A program made the position numbers and the translations under genes. A stretch of 64,000 nucleotides of DNA, from NCBI GenBank assembly GCA_028823855.1, contig JAPPFL010000071.1, forward strand, positions 62,001 through 126,000, read 5' to 3'. The stretch comes from Albidovulum sp. Its GTDB lineage: Bacteria > Pseudomonadota > Alphaproteobacteria > Rhodobacterales > Rhodobacteraceae. Shown one piece after another: positions 18,180-27,468 of this stretch. The stretch's first letter is position 1. Every line of letters starts with the position of its first letter. The notes under the pieces were generated by a model, which was given only the letters and a program-made list of their open reading frames with translations, was not told the DNA's origin and made no database searches.

Positions 18180-18844
18180 TGGATTGGCGGTGGGACTTCA
18201 CTTTCGACGTTGTCTTGCCACGATTGTGGGAAGCGGCGGGTATAACCGTATACGCTACCGTTGTGTCCTTCGCTTTCGCGCTTGTCGGCGGCTTGATTCT
18301 CATGCTTCTGAAGATGTCCGCCTTCAAGCCGATCTCGTTCGTTGCAAGCGAAGTCATAGAGTTCATTCGCGGCACGCCGCTGCTGGTGCAAATTTTCTTC
18401 CTGTTTTTCGTGCTTCCGCAGGTCGGCATCACTTTGCCGCCCCTCACGACGGGCATCATGGCGATCGCAATCTACAATTCGGCTCTGACGGCTGAGGTTT
18501 ACCGAGCGGGCCTGCAAGCCGTTCCGCGAGGCCAGTGGGAAGCCGCCGTGGCCCTGAATCTTTCGCCATACAGGACATTCCGAAAGATCATTATTCCGCA
18601 GTCTCTGCCGCCGATCGTGCCCGCTCTCGGCAACTATCTGATAGCGATTTTCAAAGAGACTCCGCTTCTCTCTTTCGTCGCGGTGGGAGAAATCATGCAC
18701 GCCTCGAAACTCATTGGCTCGGAATACTACCGTTTCAATGAGGCCGTGACTATCGCCGGTATCTTCTTTCTGGTCATGAGCCTCGTCTCGGCGGCTCTTG
18801 TGCGGGCGGCGGAAAACTACGTGAAAAGGAGCATTCTGCATTGA
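18176..18844 (+). CDS. ehuD: Ectoine-type ABC transporter permease EhuD
   Basis: 222 residues, second HisM-type permease. EFIRGTPLLVQIFFLFFVLP and the EAA loop EAAVALNLSPYRTFRKIIIP are diagnostic. The ATG at 18176 overlaps the ehuC stop by four bases (ATGA); a second in-frame ATG follows directly at 18179. The end overlaps the ehuA start (TTGA), so ehuC-ehuD-ehuA are translationally coupled. Confidence 0.88.
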   Translation: MMDWRWDFTFDVVLPRLWEAAGITVYATVVSFAFALVGGLILMLLKMSAFKPISFVASEVIEFIRGTPLLVQIFFLFFVLPQVGITLPPLTTGIMAIAIYNSALTAEVYRAGLQAVPRGQWEAAVALNLSPYRTFRKIIIPQSLPPIVPALGNYLIAIFKETPLLSFVAVGEIMHASKLIGSEYYRFNEAVTIAGIFFLVMSLVSAALVRAAENYVKRSILH

Positions 18845-19617
18845 CTCGGCCGAAGATCCGGTTCGAACGGGTAACAAAGCGCTACGGCGCGCTAACCGTG
18901 CTCGACGGCCTCGACTTTGAAGTTGCGGAAGGCGAAGTGGTCACGGTTATCGGACCGTCCGGTTCAGGCAAGACAACTGTACTGAGGGTCCTGATGACCC
19001 TGGAAGGCATCCAAGACGGCGTGATCTGGGTTTCCGGCGAACCGCTCAACATGATGCATTCAAAAGGCGGATTGGTTCCCGCGAGCAAGGCTCACATTCG
19101 CAAGATACGCTCGCGCATCGGCATGGTTTTTCAAAATTTCAATCTGTTTCCGCATATGACGGCGCTGGAAAACTGCATCGAAGCGCCGATTCAATCCCTG
19201 GGCCTGTCGAAAGCCGAAGCGGTCGAACGCGCCATGGAGCTCCTGACGATGGTCGGGCTCACGGATAAACGCGACCAATATCCAAGCCAGCTGTCCGGGG
19301 GGCAGCAGCAGCGCGTCGCGATCGCCCGCGCACTGGCAATGAGGCCCGAAACCATATTGTTTGACGAACCGACCTCGGCGCTTGACCCCGAAATGGTGGG
19401 CGAAGTCCTGAGCGTCATACGAGAACTTGCGGCGGAACATAGCTATACAATTTTAATGGTAACCCACCAAATGGGGTTCGCCCGAGAAATTTCCGACCGC
19501 GTCTGTTTTTTCGACGGCGGCAAAATCGTTGAGCAAGGGCCGCCGGACGATATTTTCGGCAATCCTCAAAATCCTCGCTTGCAGCAGTTTTTGAGCAAGG
19601 TCCTGGAGGCGCGATAG
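18841..19617 (+). CDS. ehuA: Ectoine-type ABC transporter ATP-binding protein EhuA
   Basis: 258 residues. Walker A GPSGSGKTT, signature LSGGQQQRVAIARAL, Walker B ILFDEPTSALDPE and the H-loop MVTHQMGFARE are intact. The insert EGIQDGVIWVSGEPLNMM followed by GGLVPASKAHIRKIRSRIGM is the distinctive EhuA segment and separates it from ordinary GlnQ/HisP proteins. It starts with a rare TTG that overlaps the ehuD stop; AAGGAG lies about 9 bases upstream. It powers EhuCD import. Confidence 0.9.
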   Translation: MTRPKIRFERVTKRYGALTVLDGLDFEVAEGEVVTVIGPSGSGKTTVLRVLMTLEGIQDGVIWVSGEPLNMMHSKGGLVPASKAHIRKIRSRIGMVFQNFNLFPHMTALENCIEAPIQSLGLSKAEAVERAMELLTMVGLTDKRDQYPSQLSGGQQQRVAIARALAMRPETILFDEPTSALDPEMVGEVLSVIRELAAEHSYTILMVTHQMGFAREISDRVCFFDGGKIVEQGPPDDIFGNPQNPRLQQFLSKVLEAR

Positions 19618-19673
19618 CATGACAGCGATCGCGCGCCCCGCAAAGAGCGCTTGGAGAGCCTGAGTCGGATTTG

Positions 19674-20339
19674 ATGCCGCGGCTTCTTCAATACGGCGAC
19701 GGCCCGCAGGCGATCTGCGGCAATTTGCGCATGCGAATTCTAGCTGGCGAGTTTTCTACCGGTTCCGAACTCAAAATACAGTCGCTTGCCAAGGAATTCG
19801 GCGTTTCCATCATGCCCGTAAGAGAAGCTCTTCGCATGCTAGCGACAGAGGGCCTAGTAGAATTGCGACCTCGGCGCAGCCCGCTGGTTGCGATGCCCGA
19901 CATTGCCGAGATCCTGGAAATCAATGAAATCCGGCAAGCGCTAGAGCCTATCGCGCTGGCTACTGCAATAGGGCGCCATACCAGGAAATCGTTGTCGGCA
20001 TGCCGCAGGATTGTCGAAGCGGACCGCGCATGCACGGACCGCTGGAAGAAGGTAGAGCTCAACAGGAAATTCCATAAACAGCTTCTTGCGCCGTGTCGGA
20101 AAGCGCGTCTGCTTCAAGCTATAGAAGGTCAATACAGCGCAATGTCTCTCTTGGCCCAGTATCTGGTTGTCCGGGACAATTTCGTCGCCGGGATGCCGCA
20201 CTTCGAGCACGAATCCATTCTTGGCGCCGTCGAGCAGCTGGATTCTGAAAGAGCGCTGTCGTTGCTGCGAGATCACATTAGCCAATCGAGCGAGAGGCTG
20301 GAGAAGTCCCTCGAAAACCGAGAAACCGGCGCGGCTTAG
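19674..20339 (+). CDS. GntR-family regulator with FCD domain (FadR subfamily)
   Basis: 221 residues from the ATG at 19674 (a TTG lies directly before it). N-terminal winged helix (about 8-70: ICGNLRMRILAGEFSTGSEL, LAKEFGVSIMPVREALRMLA, EGLVELRPRRSPLVA) and an all-helical FCD ligand domain (EINEIRQALEPIALATAI...HFEHESILGAVEQLDSERALSLLRDHI). It closes the locus, 57 bases after ehuA, and is the likely local regulator. In many ectoine loci the regulator is EnuR, a MocR/GabR protein; here the class differs. Confidence 0.88.
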   Translation: MPRLLQYGDGPQAICGNLRMRILAGEFSTGSELKIQSLAKEFGVSIMPVREALRMLATEGLVELRPRRSPLVAMPDIAEILEINEIRQALEPIALATAIGRHTRKSLSACRRIVEADRACTDRWKKVELNRKFHKQLLAPCRKARLLQAIEGQYSAMSLLAQYLVVRDNFVAGMPHFEHESILGAVEQLDSERALSLLRDHISQSSERLEKSLENRETGAA

Positions 20340-20524
20340 AGATCCGGTTCCGGAATTATGCGCGCTATCCGCGACTTGATCCGATCAGGGACCTGTAATT
20401 TCGGCACGGCGAAAGGAAGCGACAAGCCACTACCGCCATTTTTAGTATTCGTCGACAAACCGGCGGAGATTCTAGGGGCGCAGGAATATTTCGCTAATCC
20501 GATCGGCGCCCCGCTCACCGATCA

Positions 20525-20944
20525 TCATTGACGGCGCATTGAAATAGCGGATTGGAACCCGGGCATTATCGAGCTACCAGCCACTCTTGCTCCTTCGGTC
20601 CCGTGAACCCGACTCTTCGCCACAACCCATCCTGCCAGTTCCGAACGCAAGGCCCGAAGCCTAACACGTCCGCGACCAGGGCTTCGGCGCGAGCTAATCA
20701 GTACTCTAGCAACGTGGGCTTTTCCTAACTCCTTGCGGCTTTCGGCGTCTGCGACAGGAAAATAGAACTGAAGGTCCGGAACCTTCAAGCCCGCCCTGCT
20801 CCGAATGAAACTGGCGCGTTTGAGATGGTCGCTGGCAAGCAGCCCGTCGCGTCTAAAGACCAGGCGGGCGCCGCCAAAGGCCAGGAACTGCTCCGCAAGG
20901 CGCATCGTCATGCGCATCGAATTCAAGGCACCGTTCAAGGGCAA
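20525..20944 (-). pseudogene. Relic of a GMC-family oxidoreductase (choline dehydrogenase-like)
   Basis: Reading minus, residues LASDHLKRASFIRSRAGLKV then PDLQFYFPVADAES...GRGRVRLRALRSE match the substrate-binding part of BetA-like flavoproteins (family form: FIRSRPG...PDLQFHF...SRGRVRLRS). Soon after, RVHGTEGARVAGSSIMPG matches the C-terminal VHG-EGLRVVDASIMP segment, so roughly 100 residues in between are deleted. The FAD-binding N-terminal half is absent: homology begins at about 20944, exactly where the helicase gene ends. No function is expected. Confidence 0.7.
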
Positions 20945-23900
20945 CGCTCAAACACCAGCTCCGGCACGATCGCTTCCCAGGAATCGCACTTAATGGAATT
21001 ATGGTATTTCGGTTCCGATGCCTCGCGGCTCCAGGTTACGACCGCGAATACTTCAGCGGACCGGCATCGCATTCCTCCAGGCGGCCTGAAACTTTTGGCA
21101 AGTCTTCCGACCGTCTCTCCGGCGCTATTTTGCAGTTCCCAACGTCCTGGATACGGCTCGCGCAGTTTCAATTGATCTCCGGGCGATAGGTCGGCGATCG
21201 CTCTTTGGATCGGGTGGCGAGCCTTCCGGCGGCCCGCATAGCCCAAATCCACGTCCTTGAGTTCCGGCTGGACGTACCTGTATTCCAGCTCGGCGGTCGG
21301 CGGCGGCAGCTCGAACCGTTCGCGCTGCAGAACCGCCGAATTGCGAAGCAGCGCATCTTGCAGCCGATGCGGACGATCGAGGCGCGCGAGCGCAAGGGTC
21401 CTTTTAGCACGCGTCATGGCAACGTAGTAAAGGCGGCGCGGCGCGTCCGCATCCTCGTCTGTCCCGGCGCGATTCCATCCGCCGTCGAGAACTACGACGT
21501 GATCGAACTCCAGCCCCTTCGCCCGATGCGCCGTAAGCAGCAGCAGGCCTTGCTGCTGTCGACGAACCTCCCGGCTCCATTCAGCCAACCATTCGATAAA
21601 GTGATCTACAGGCGTTTCGCTTTCGCCGGTCTCCAAGGAATGCTCCTCAACGGCCTGCCGAAGCAATCCGTTCCATGGACCGGAAGCGTTTTTGCCCGTC
21701 CACCCGCGAAGTGCGGCGCTATCGACAATGCGGGGATCTCTTTGGCGAAGCCATTTTAAAAATTGCGCGGATTCCCTTAGTCGCCAGAAGCTCGGAATCG
21801 GCTCGTTGCCCATTTGCGCTGGGATTTCGTGCAACTCGCAGTAAGCGCGAACCGGAATCAAATTTTGCCATTCGCGCGCGATTACCGCGCAGCGAGTCCA
21901 GTCCCAGTCTTCCGATAGTTCGGCAAGCCGCTGCAGCTCAAGCAATGCGGACTGTGCCTGGCGCACAAAATCGCGTTGCTTCGGAAGAATTTGAACACGT
22001 CCGCGGGCGACGGGATCCAGCTTTTCCCATTCGCCGCCACGCGGCTGCTTGGCGCGCGCCCGGTTAATTCGGATCGGCTGATTGGCCTTCATTCGCTCGC
22101 GAGCCGGCTCAATCACCGCATTTGCGGCATCGATTATGTTTCGAGTGGATCGGTAATTTTCCGTCAAAAAGGCGGGCTTGGGCCCGTAGTCCGCCTCGAA
22201 GCGGCGGATGTACTCCACAGACGCGCCGTTGAAGGCGTAGATATTCTGATCGTCGTCGCCGACAGCGAATAGAGAGAGCTTGCCGTTGTCTTCGTCCAGC
22301 GTACGCCCGGCTAGCGCCGAAATCAGATCGTATTCGTCGGAGCCAATGTCCTGATATTCGTCGACGAGAATCCAGCGGAAGCCGGCCAGCAGTCGCTCGC
22401 GGCGCGCATCCGCCTCGTCCGGAAGCAAATCATTCCCTCGAAGTATTTCGATCGCGCTGCGGAGCACGTTCCGAAACATTTCGCTATCAGGGCGTTCTGC
22501 ATTTCCGGAGAAGCTGGCTCCGGCAAGCCGCATCGCCAGCGCATGGCATGTGAGTACTGTCACGCCGCGGGCGTCGTCGCCAACCAGTTCGCCTAGGCGA
22601 CGGCGAATTTCAACGGCAGCGTGGCGATTGTAGACCAGCGCCAGGATTCCGCGCGCTTTTTCTCGCAAAACGCGAATCAAGTAGGCGATGTGGTGAACCA
22701 GGACGCGCGTCTTTCCCGAGCCCGGTCCGGCCAGCACCAGCACGTTGGTCTGCTTTCGGTTGTCGGCGACTATGCGCTGCTGAACCGGATTCTTCAGGCT
22801 CTCGACGACGACTCGCCAGGACTCGGGCGTGGTTGCCCGGCCAATTTCGGCATCCCGTCCCGGCAGCCAGCGGGCAAGAAAATCTTCCTCATTCATCGAA
22901 AAGTAATCCATTGCGAGCTTCAAAGCCTCGCTCGCGCGAATGAGTCCGCGCTCCGCATATTCTTTCATTATATGGACCTGCAGCACTTGGCCCTTGTAAT
23001 GAAGAGCCAGCGGCTGGTAGTCGACATTCGAAAAACCGCGGCGGCGGTCGCTCTTCGCCAGGTGGATGGTCATGGCCGGGCGGAACACCGCAAATCCCTT
23101 GTTGAGGCGAATCACTTCCTGCTCATGCAGCCAGAGCAGAGCGCGGTCCAGCAGTTTTTCGGGACTTCGGACCTTGGTCCTGAGTGCCAAGTCGGACACG
23201 ATCGACTCCAGCAATTTGCCCAGCGTTGTCTCGGCTAATAAGTCGATACCGCGGCTTTCCGCCGGAAGACAATCAAGAAGATGATTCAGCAGGCGCCCCG
23301 CCGCTTCGCGCCGGACATTGGCAGTGTTCTCCAGAGCTTGCCATTCGCGGCGCAGCGTGATCCGAGCAGTTTCCGGGTCCAATTTGTGCGCCGTCAAACT
23401 CCCGCCGGCACCGTCAGTCTCGTTGCGTCCATCGTAGGCGATTCCACGAACGATGGACCACAGGCGTTCCGGCAAAGGATCGGCCAAACCCTGCTCCCTC
23501 AGCACCTGAGAGGCAATGCGCAGTTGCAGCCTGGACGTTTCGCCTGTGCCAAGTTCGGGAGCCGCTTCGCGCATGTGCGTGATGAGCGCAGTCTCCAATT
23601 CGATTGCGTCTTCTAGGCGCCTCTTCGACGAGCGCGCCACGCCCCTATGAACGAACGCGGTCAAAGCGGTGTCATTGCTTGCGATGCCAAGCCTTTCTAA
23701 ATCGTACATCGCCCCGCGGACGCCTTCCGGGCTTAGTCCCGATACGCACATCAGTTCGTCAGTAGTTATGCCTCTGTCTGCTTCAGCACCGATTAGCGCT
23801 TCCGCTATTCGCATCAATTGTTGCCGATAGGAATCGGCAATGTTTGCACCTTCCAGGCATTTTTTCGCCTCCTTATCGGAACCTACCTTTAACGAGGACG

Positions 23901-26082
23901 GGAACACTCGGACAAAATTTTCGTCCCGGCTTACAAGATCCGCCTCTTCCAGCCACGCAACCGCGGTTCGAACGCGCGTGTCGTCGGTCGCAGAGTCGCG
24001 CTCGAAGGCCTTTTCCTCATCTTCAATCAGGATTTCTCCCGCGGTAGCCACTACAACGCCGTTGAAACGCTTCCTCCGGTCGAGCTGCCGCAGCGCCCTG
24101 AGTATGCCGTGGATTTCTTGGCGAGATAGCCGCGAGTGCGCCGACAAGCTGAACTGCCGCTCTACATCGTCGGTTGAGTAGAGCAACACACAGCATGCCG
24201 ACGCGCTGTCGCGGCCGGCGCGCCCCGCCTCCTGGAAATAGTTTTCCAGCGATCCGGGAATGTCGGAATGGATGACTAGCCTTACATTCGGCTTGTCGAT
24301 CCCCATGCCAAAAGCGTTTGTTGCCGCGATCACCCGCAACTCGCCTTCTATGAATCGACGCTGCACGTCCTTTTTTCGCTCCGGCGGCAATCCAGCGTGG
24401 AAATAGTCCGCGGACCATTCCTTTTGCTGCAGGTATCCGGAAACCATTTCGGTCCGATTCCGCGTCGCGCAATATATAATCGCACCGCCCGGCTCGCTGT
24501 CCGGCAAATACGTCTCGAGAATCATTTGGATGTGAGCGAATTTTTCGCCTCCGGTGGTCCGCATCACCTGAAATGCCAAATTGGTTCGTTCGGCGCCACC
24601 GTCGAAAACCGATAGCTCGATACCGAGATTCTCGCCAAAGTAGCGCACAATGTCCTCGGTTACGTCGGGCTTGGCCGTCGCGGTCAGGCACGTAATCGGC
24701 GGCACTGCGCCTTCGTCGGCTCCTTTCTTGATGAATCGGGCGACATAGCGATAGTCGGGTCTGAAGTCGTGGCCCCAGCGAGAAAGACAGTGCGCCTCGT
24801 CCAGCACCCAGGCGCCGATTTCGCGCTGTTCAATTGCACCGCGCAAGGCGCGGTTGCGGAGCTGTTCTGGAGAGATGAGCAAAATTCCGGCATCGCCAAG
24901 CCGGACCCTGTCCAGTGCATCGGCACGTTCCGGAATCGACAAGAGTCCGTTAATCGTTACGCAGCACCCGATGCCGCTTTTCTCCAGACCCGCGACCTGG
25001 TCAGCCATCAATGCGACAAGCGGCGAGATCACGACGGTCAGCGCACCGGTCTTGTCGTAGCGAGACAGCGCCGGGATCTGATAGCAGAGAGATTTTCCCG
25101 TGCCTGTCGGCAGGATTCCAAGCACGTGCTTTCCGGCCATCGCGTCCTCGACGATGGCTTGCTGCATGGGTCGTCCATCCACTGTCGCCGGCTCGGGCCG
25201 AAAATCGTCGAAGCCAAACCAGCGCTTCAACTCTTTCCTTGCATCGTGCCTCTCCCTGCACCAGCGGCACTCAGGATCCGGGCACGGCGTATCCCTAAGG
25301 CGCCGCACGAGCAGCCCTGCCAACGGAAACTGATGGCGTACCCAAGGAGGCATGACTGAATTACTTCCCGCCACCGAAATCCATGCAAGCGCATAGGCCA
25401 GAGGCCACCCGAGCTCGCGCTTGCGAGCAAGTATTTCGCGAGCCTGAGTCGCGCAGGTCGCTCCATCCAGCAAGCGGCCTATCGCCTCTTTGCCCTCGGC
25501 ATCCGAAGGTCGTCGAAATTGGCGAAGAGCACCGAACAATTCATCGAGAGCGCGATCTACTCCGTACGGTTCCGGGGTGCACAGCCAGTGCCAAGCAGTT
25601 AGCAGATCGGGCGAAGCCTTAAACAATGCCTTCCGCTGGTCGTCGAATACTTCGAGCGCAAGGCGAGCGTCGAGTTCTGGATTGTTCACGCTTCCGCGCT
25701 TGAGACCGCCGTCCTTGTAGTGCTTGACTAAGTGATGGTAGGGATGGCGAGGAAAAGCGAGAGGGCTAAGCCGCAGCGTATCCACCATCGGCAGCCTTAG
25801 TAGTCGAAGATTCGGATTTGCGGCCGAAAGATGCGGCAGATCGAAGGCGATCAAGTTGTGCCCTAGAATAAACGAAGCGCCGTCCGCCAATTTGTCCAGC
25901 TTATCGAAAGCCGCCGTCAAGTCGCCTCCGGAATGCAAAACGCGACCGTTCGTATCGGAACGCAGCGCTCCGAAAGCGCGAATTCGACCGCTTTCCCTGT
26001 CGACTTCAAGATCAACTGAAACGCAACGCGACTCGAACAATTCGTTTGATAGCGCTGCTAGCATGCCGGATTGAATTCGCAT
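20935..26082 (-). CDS. Giant fusion: DEDD exonuclease - RecQ helicase - UvrD/Rep-like helicase
   Basis: 1715 residues. (1) 3'-5' exonuclease-like domain, about 15-150, with D24-x-E26 (VDLEVD), D81 (GHNLIAFDLPHL) and D138 (NNPELDAR). (2) A Cys/His cluster C267-x4-C272-x2-C275-x3-H279. (3) RecQ-type SF2 helicase: Walker A TGTGKS (326-331), DEAH (428-431), QEAGRAGRD (617-625). (4) A ~450-residue linker with winged-helix-like segments. (5) SF1 UvrD/Rep helicase: AGPGSGKT (1118-1125), DEYQD (1241-1245), GDDDQNIYAF (1275-1284), TAHRAKGLEFDHVVV (1517-1531). All motifs look functional. It would unwind and degrade DNA in repair or in defence. It stands alone; ATGs at 26082 or 26064 are both possible. 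Confidence 0.9.
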   Translation of the reverse strand: MRIQSGMLAALSNELFESRCVSVDLEVDRESGRIRAFGALRSDTNGRVLHSGGDLTAAFDKLDKLADGASFILGHNLIAFDLPHLSAANPNLRLLRLPMVDTLRLSPLAFPRHPYHHLVKHYKDGGLKRGSVNNPELDARLALEVFDDQRKALFKASPDLLTAWHWLCTPEPYGVDRALDELFGALRQFRRPSDAEGKEAIGRLLDGATCATQAREILARKRELGWPLAYALAWISVAGSNSVMPPWVRHQFPLAGLLVRRLRDTPCPDPECRWCRERHDARKELKRWFGFDDFRPEPATVDGRPMQQAIVEDAMAGKHVLGILPTGTGKSLCYQIPALSRYDKTGALTVVISPLVALMADQVAGLEKSGIGCCVTINGLLSIPERADALDRVRLGDAGILLISPEQLRNRALRGAIEQREIGAWVLDEAHCLSRWGHDFRPDYRYVARFIKKGADEGAVPPITCLTATAKPDVTEDIVRYFGENLGIELSVFDGGAERTNLAFQVMRTTGGEKFAHIQMILETYLPDSEPGGAIIYCATRNRTEMVSGYLQQKEWSADYFHAGLPPERKKDVQRRFIEGELRVIAATNAFGMGIDKPNVRLVIHSDIPGSLENYFQEAGRAGRDSASACCVLLYSTDDVERQFSLSAHSRLSRQEIHGILRALRQLDRRKRFNGVVVATAGEILIEDEEKAFERDSATDDTRVRTAVAWLEEADLVSRDENFVRVFPSSLKVGSDKEAKKCLEGANIADSYRQQLMRIAEALIGAEADRGITTDELMCVSGLSPEGVRGAMYDLERLGIASNDTALTAFVHRGVARSSKRRLEDAIELETALITHMREAAPELGTGETSRLQLRIASQVLREQGLADPLPERLWSIVRGIAYDGRNETDGAGGSLTAHKLDPETARITLRREWQALENTANVRREAAGRLLNHLLDCLPAESRGIDLLAETTLGKLLESIVSDLALRTKVRSPEKLLDRALLWLHEQEVIRLNKGFAVFRPAMTIHLAKSDRRRGFSNVDYQPLALHYKGQVLQVHIMKEYAERGLIRASEALKLAMDYFSMNEEDFLARWLPGRDAEIGRATTPESWRVVVESLKNPVQQRIVADNRKQTNVLVLAGPGSGKTRVLVHHIAYLIRVLREKARGILALVYNRHAAVEIRRRLGELVGDDARGVTVLTCHALAMRLAGASFSGNAERPDSEMFRNVLRSAIEILRGNDLLPDEADARRERLLAGFRWILVDEYQDIGSDEYDLISALAGRTLDEDNGKLSLFAVGDDDQNIYAFNGASVEYIRRFEADYGPKPAFLTENYRSTRNIIDAANAVIEPARERMKANQPIRINRARAKQPRGGEWEKLDPVARGRVQILPKQRDFVRQAQSALLELQRLAELSEDWDWTRCAVIAREWQNLIPVRAYCELHEIPAQMGNEPIPSFWRLRESAQFLKWLRQRDPRIVDSAALRGWTGKNASGPWNGLLRQAVEEHSLETGESETPVDHFIEWLAEWSREVRRQQQGLLLLTAHRAKGLEFDHVVVLDGGWNRAGTDEDADAPRRLYYVAMTRAKRTLALARLDRPHRLQDALLRNSAVLQRERFELPPPTAELEYRYVQPELKDVDLGYAGRRKARHPIQRAIADLSPGDQLKLREPYPGRWELQNSAGETVGRLAKSFRPPGGMRCRSAEVFAVVTWSREASEPKYHNSIKCDSWEAIVPELVFERCP

Positions 26083-26871
26083 AGTAGGCGCGCTTCGAGC
26101 CGGCTTCGTGAAATCGGGTTCCAGAAATACGCCAGCGAATTCATTGGGTCGAGGTTAACCTTTTTGACAACCTGAACCAAATCGAACAGCGCCGCTCAGA
26201 ACGCGATGATCTGGACGCGTTTCGCTTCGTCCGGGGAAACGTCATAGTCGTTAACTCTTTTTCAACCCCGAGCGATTCCTTATTCCGCTCGTCGCCCAAG
26301 ACTCCGCCAGACATGGCGCGCGTCGCGCATTTGTGATTTCCAAGTGCGCTTCAAGGCACCGGGAATTGCGCTTGGTTTGCACGGGCGCCTCCTTTTCTCG
26401 CACCGCCTTAGCACGGCTTTCCACCTTTCTCCAACAATTCCGCTTCAGCGGATTCCAGACTTTTATGTGGATTGGCGAATTCTATTTGGCCTGCGACATA
26501 AGGCTGAAACGGCAAATTTTACGGCACGGCACATTTCGAGTGCGGAGCAGGTATTCTCCTGCGCAAAAGGCAAATGCGCCGATGCCAGCACTCGGCCTGA
26601 ACAACGGGCGTGAGGTGCCTCGCTACGAGCGCGCCTTGCGTTTTCGGAAATGAATAAAGCGGCTGCGGAAACTGCGGCGGGCGGTGCCAGCGGACCAATG
26701 CACAAAACTCTGAACATGCATTGGATCGAACTCTTGTCGCGTATACGATTCACGGGTGTTACTTGTGTGCAATGGTGGCTGAGTAGCCCCGACTATACAA
26801 TTCGAATTTGAATGCTGCCCTTGAATATGTTGCAGGAACAAGCGGCAATAAACGGATTGCAAAACGCTGAA
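26083..26871. other. Long intergenic gap upstream of the helicase fusion
   Basis: About 790 bases. Only short frames, none with a family signature. It should carry the promoter of the helicase gene (minus) near 26100-26250, but I see no convincing box pair. Confidence 0.4.
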
Positions 26872-27468
26872 TTAAATTTGAGGCTTTTTGGGGCGCTGGC
26901 ATCGGTAATTTGCCTGCGCACTTCGGGCTGCCGGAGCTGCAGCGGATTCACACGGACTGCTAACGCCATCAGTCTCCCCTATTCGAAATCCGGGTTCACG
27001 ACGACATGCCTTTATTCTTAAAGTCAAGAAACATGACAGGCTCATCCCATTCGCGATTTTCCATTGCGTTGATAAGAGTACTGCCACGTTTCCTATAGAA
27101 TCCGACTGAGGTTTATCGGCATCAACGATCACGAACCGGCAATTTGCAGTCTTGGTAATTTCCAGGGCGCAGCCAACAGAAATATCAACGACGATCCGCC
27201 TAAGTCCGTACTCGCGAAGCTTGGCATGCAATGCCAATCGTGCAATCTGCACGGCTGGATTGTGCTCAAATTCGAATTGCGTCCCGTCCTGAACACCCTT
27301 GAGCGAACGCCCGGCATTCAGCCGGTAAATCCCGCCCCAGCCCTGAGTGCTTTTCTTGCCCACGCGCGCCCAATCCATTCCTGGGAGGGTGAGCAGCGGC
27401 GGCTCTCCGACGAAGAGTTCTCCGTGCTCGGATTCGTCGAACACGTGGCCGCCGACCTAATTGATCAC
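26872..27468 (-). pseudogene. Unrecognised protein, probably interrupted at codon 4
   Basis: A GTG at 27468 directly abuts the TGA of the upstream ORF, the typical layout of coupled genes, but codon 4 is TAG; beyond it the frame is open for about 190 codons (next GTG at 27444). The text after the stop (FDESEHGELFVGEPP, WGGIYRLNAGRSLKGVQDGT, VIVDADKPQSDSIGNVAVLL) reads like a real globular protein, yet I recognise no family. It belongs to the same minus-strand decayed island as the genes upstream. It may still be expressed from 27444. Confidence 0.4.

Noticed and set aside
20935-26082. Treating the exonuclease-RecQ-UvrD protein as an established named defence system
   Set aside because: No other defence gene is adjacent and I cannot match it with certainty to a named system; only a candidate.
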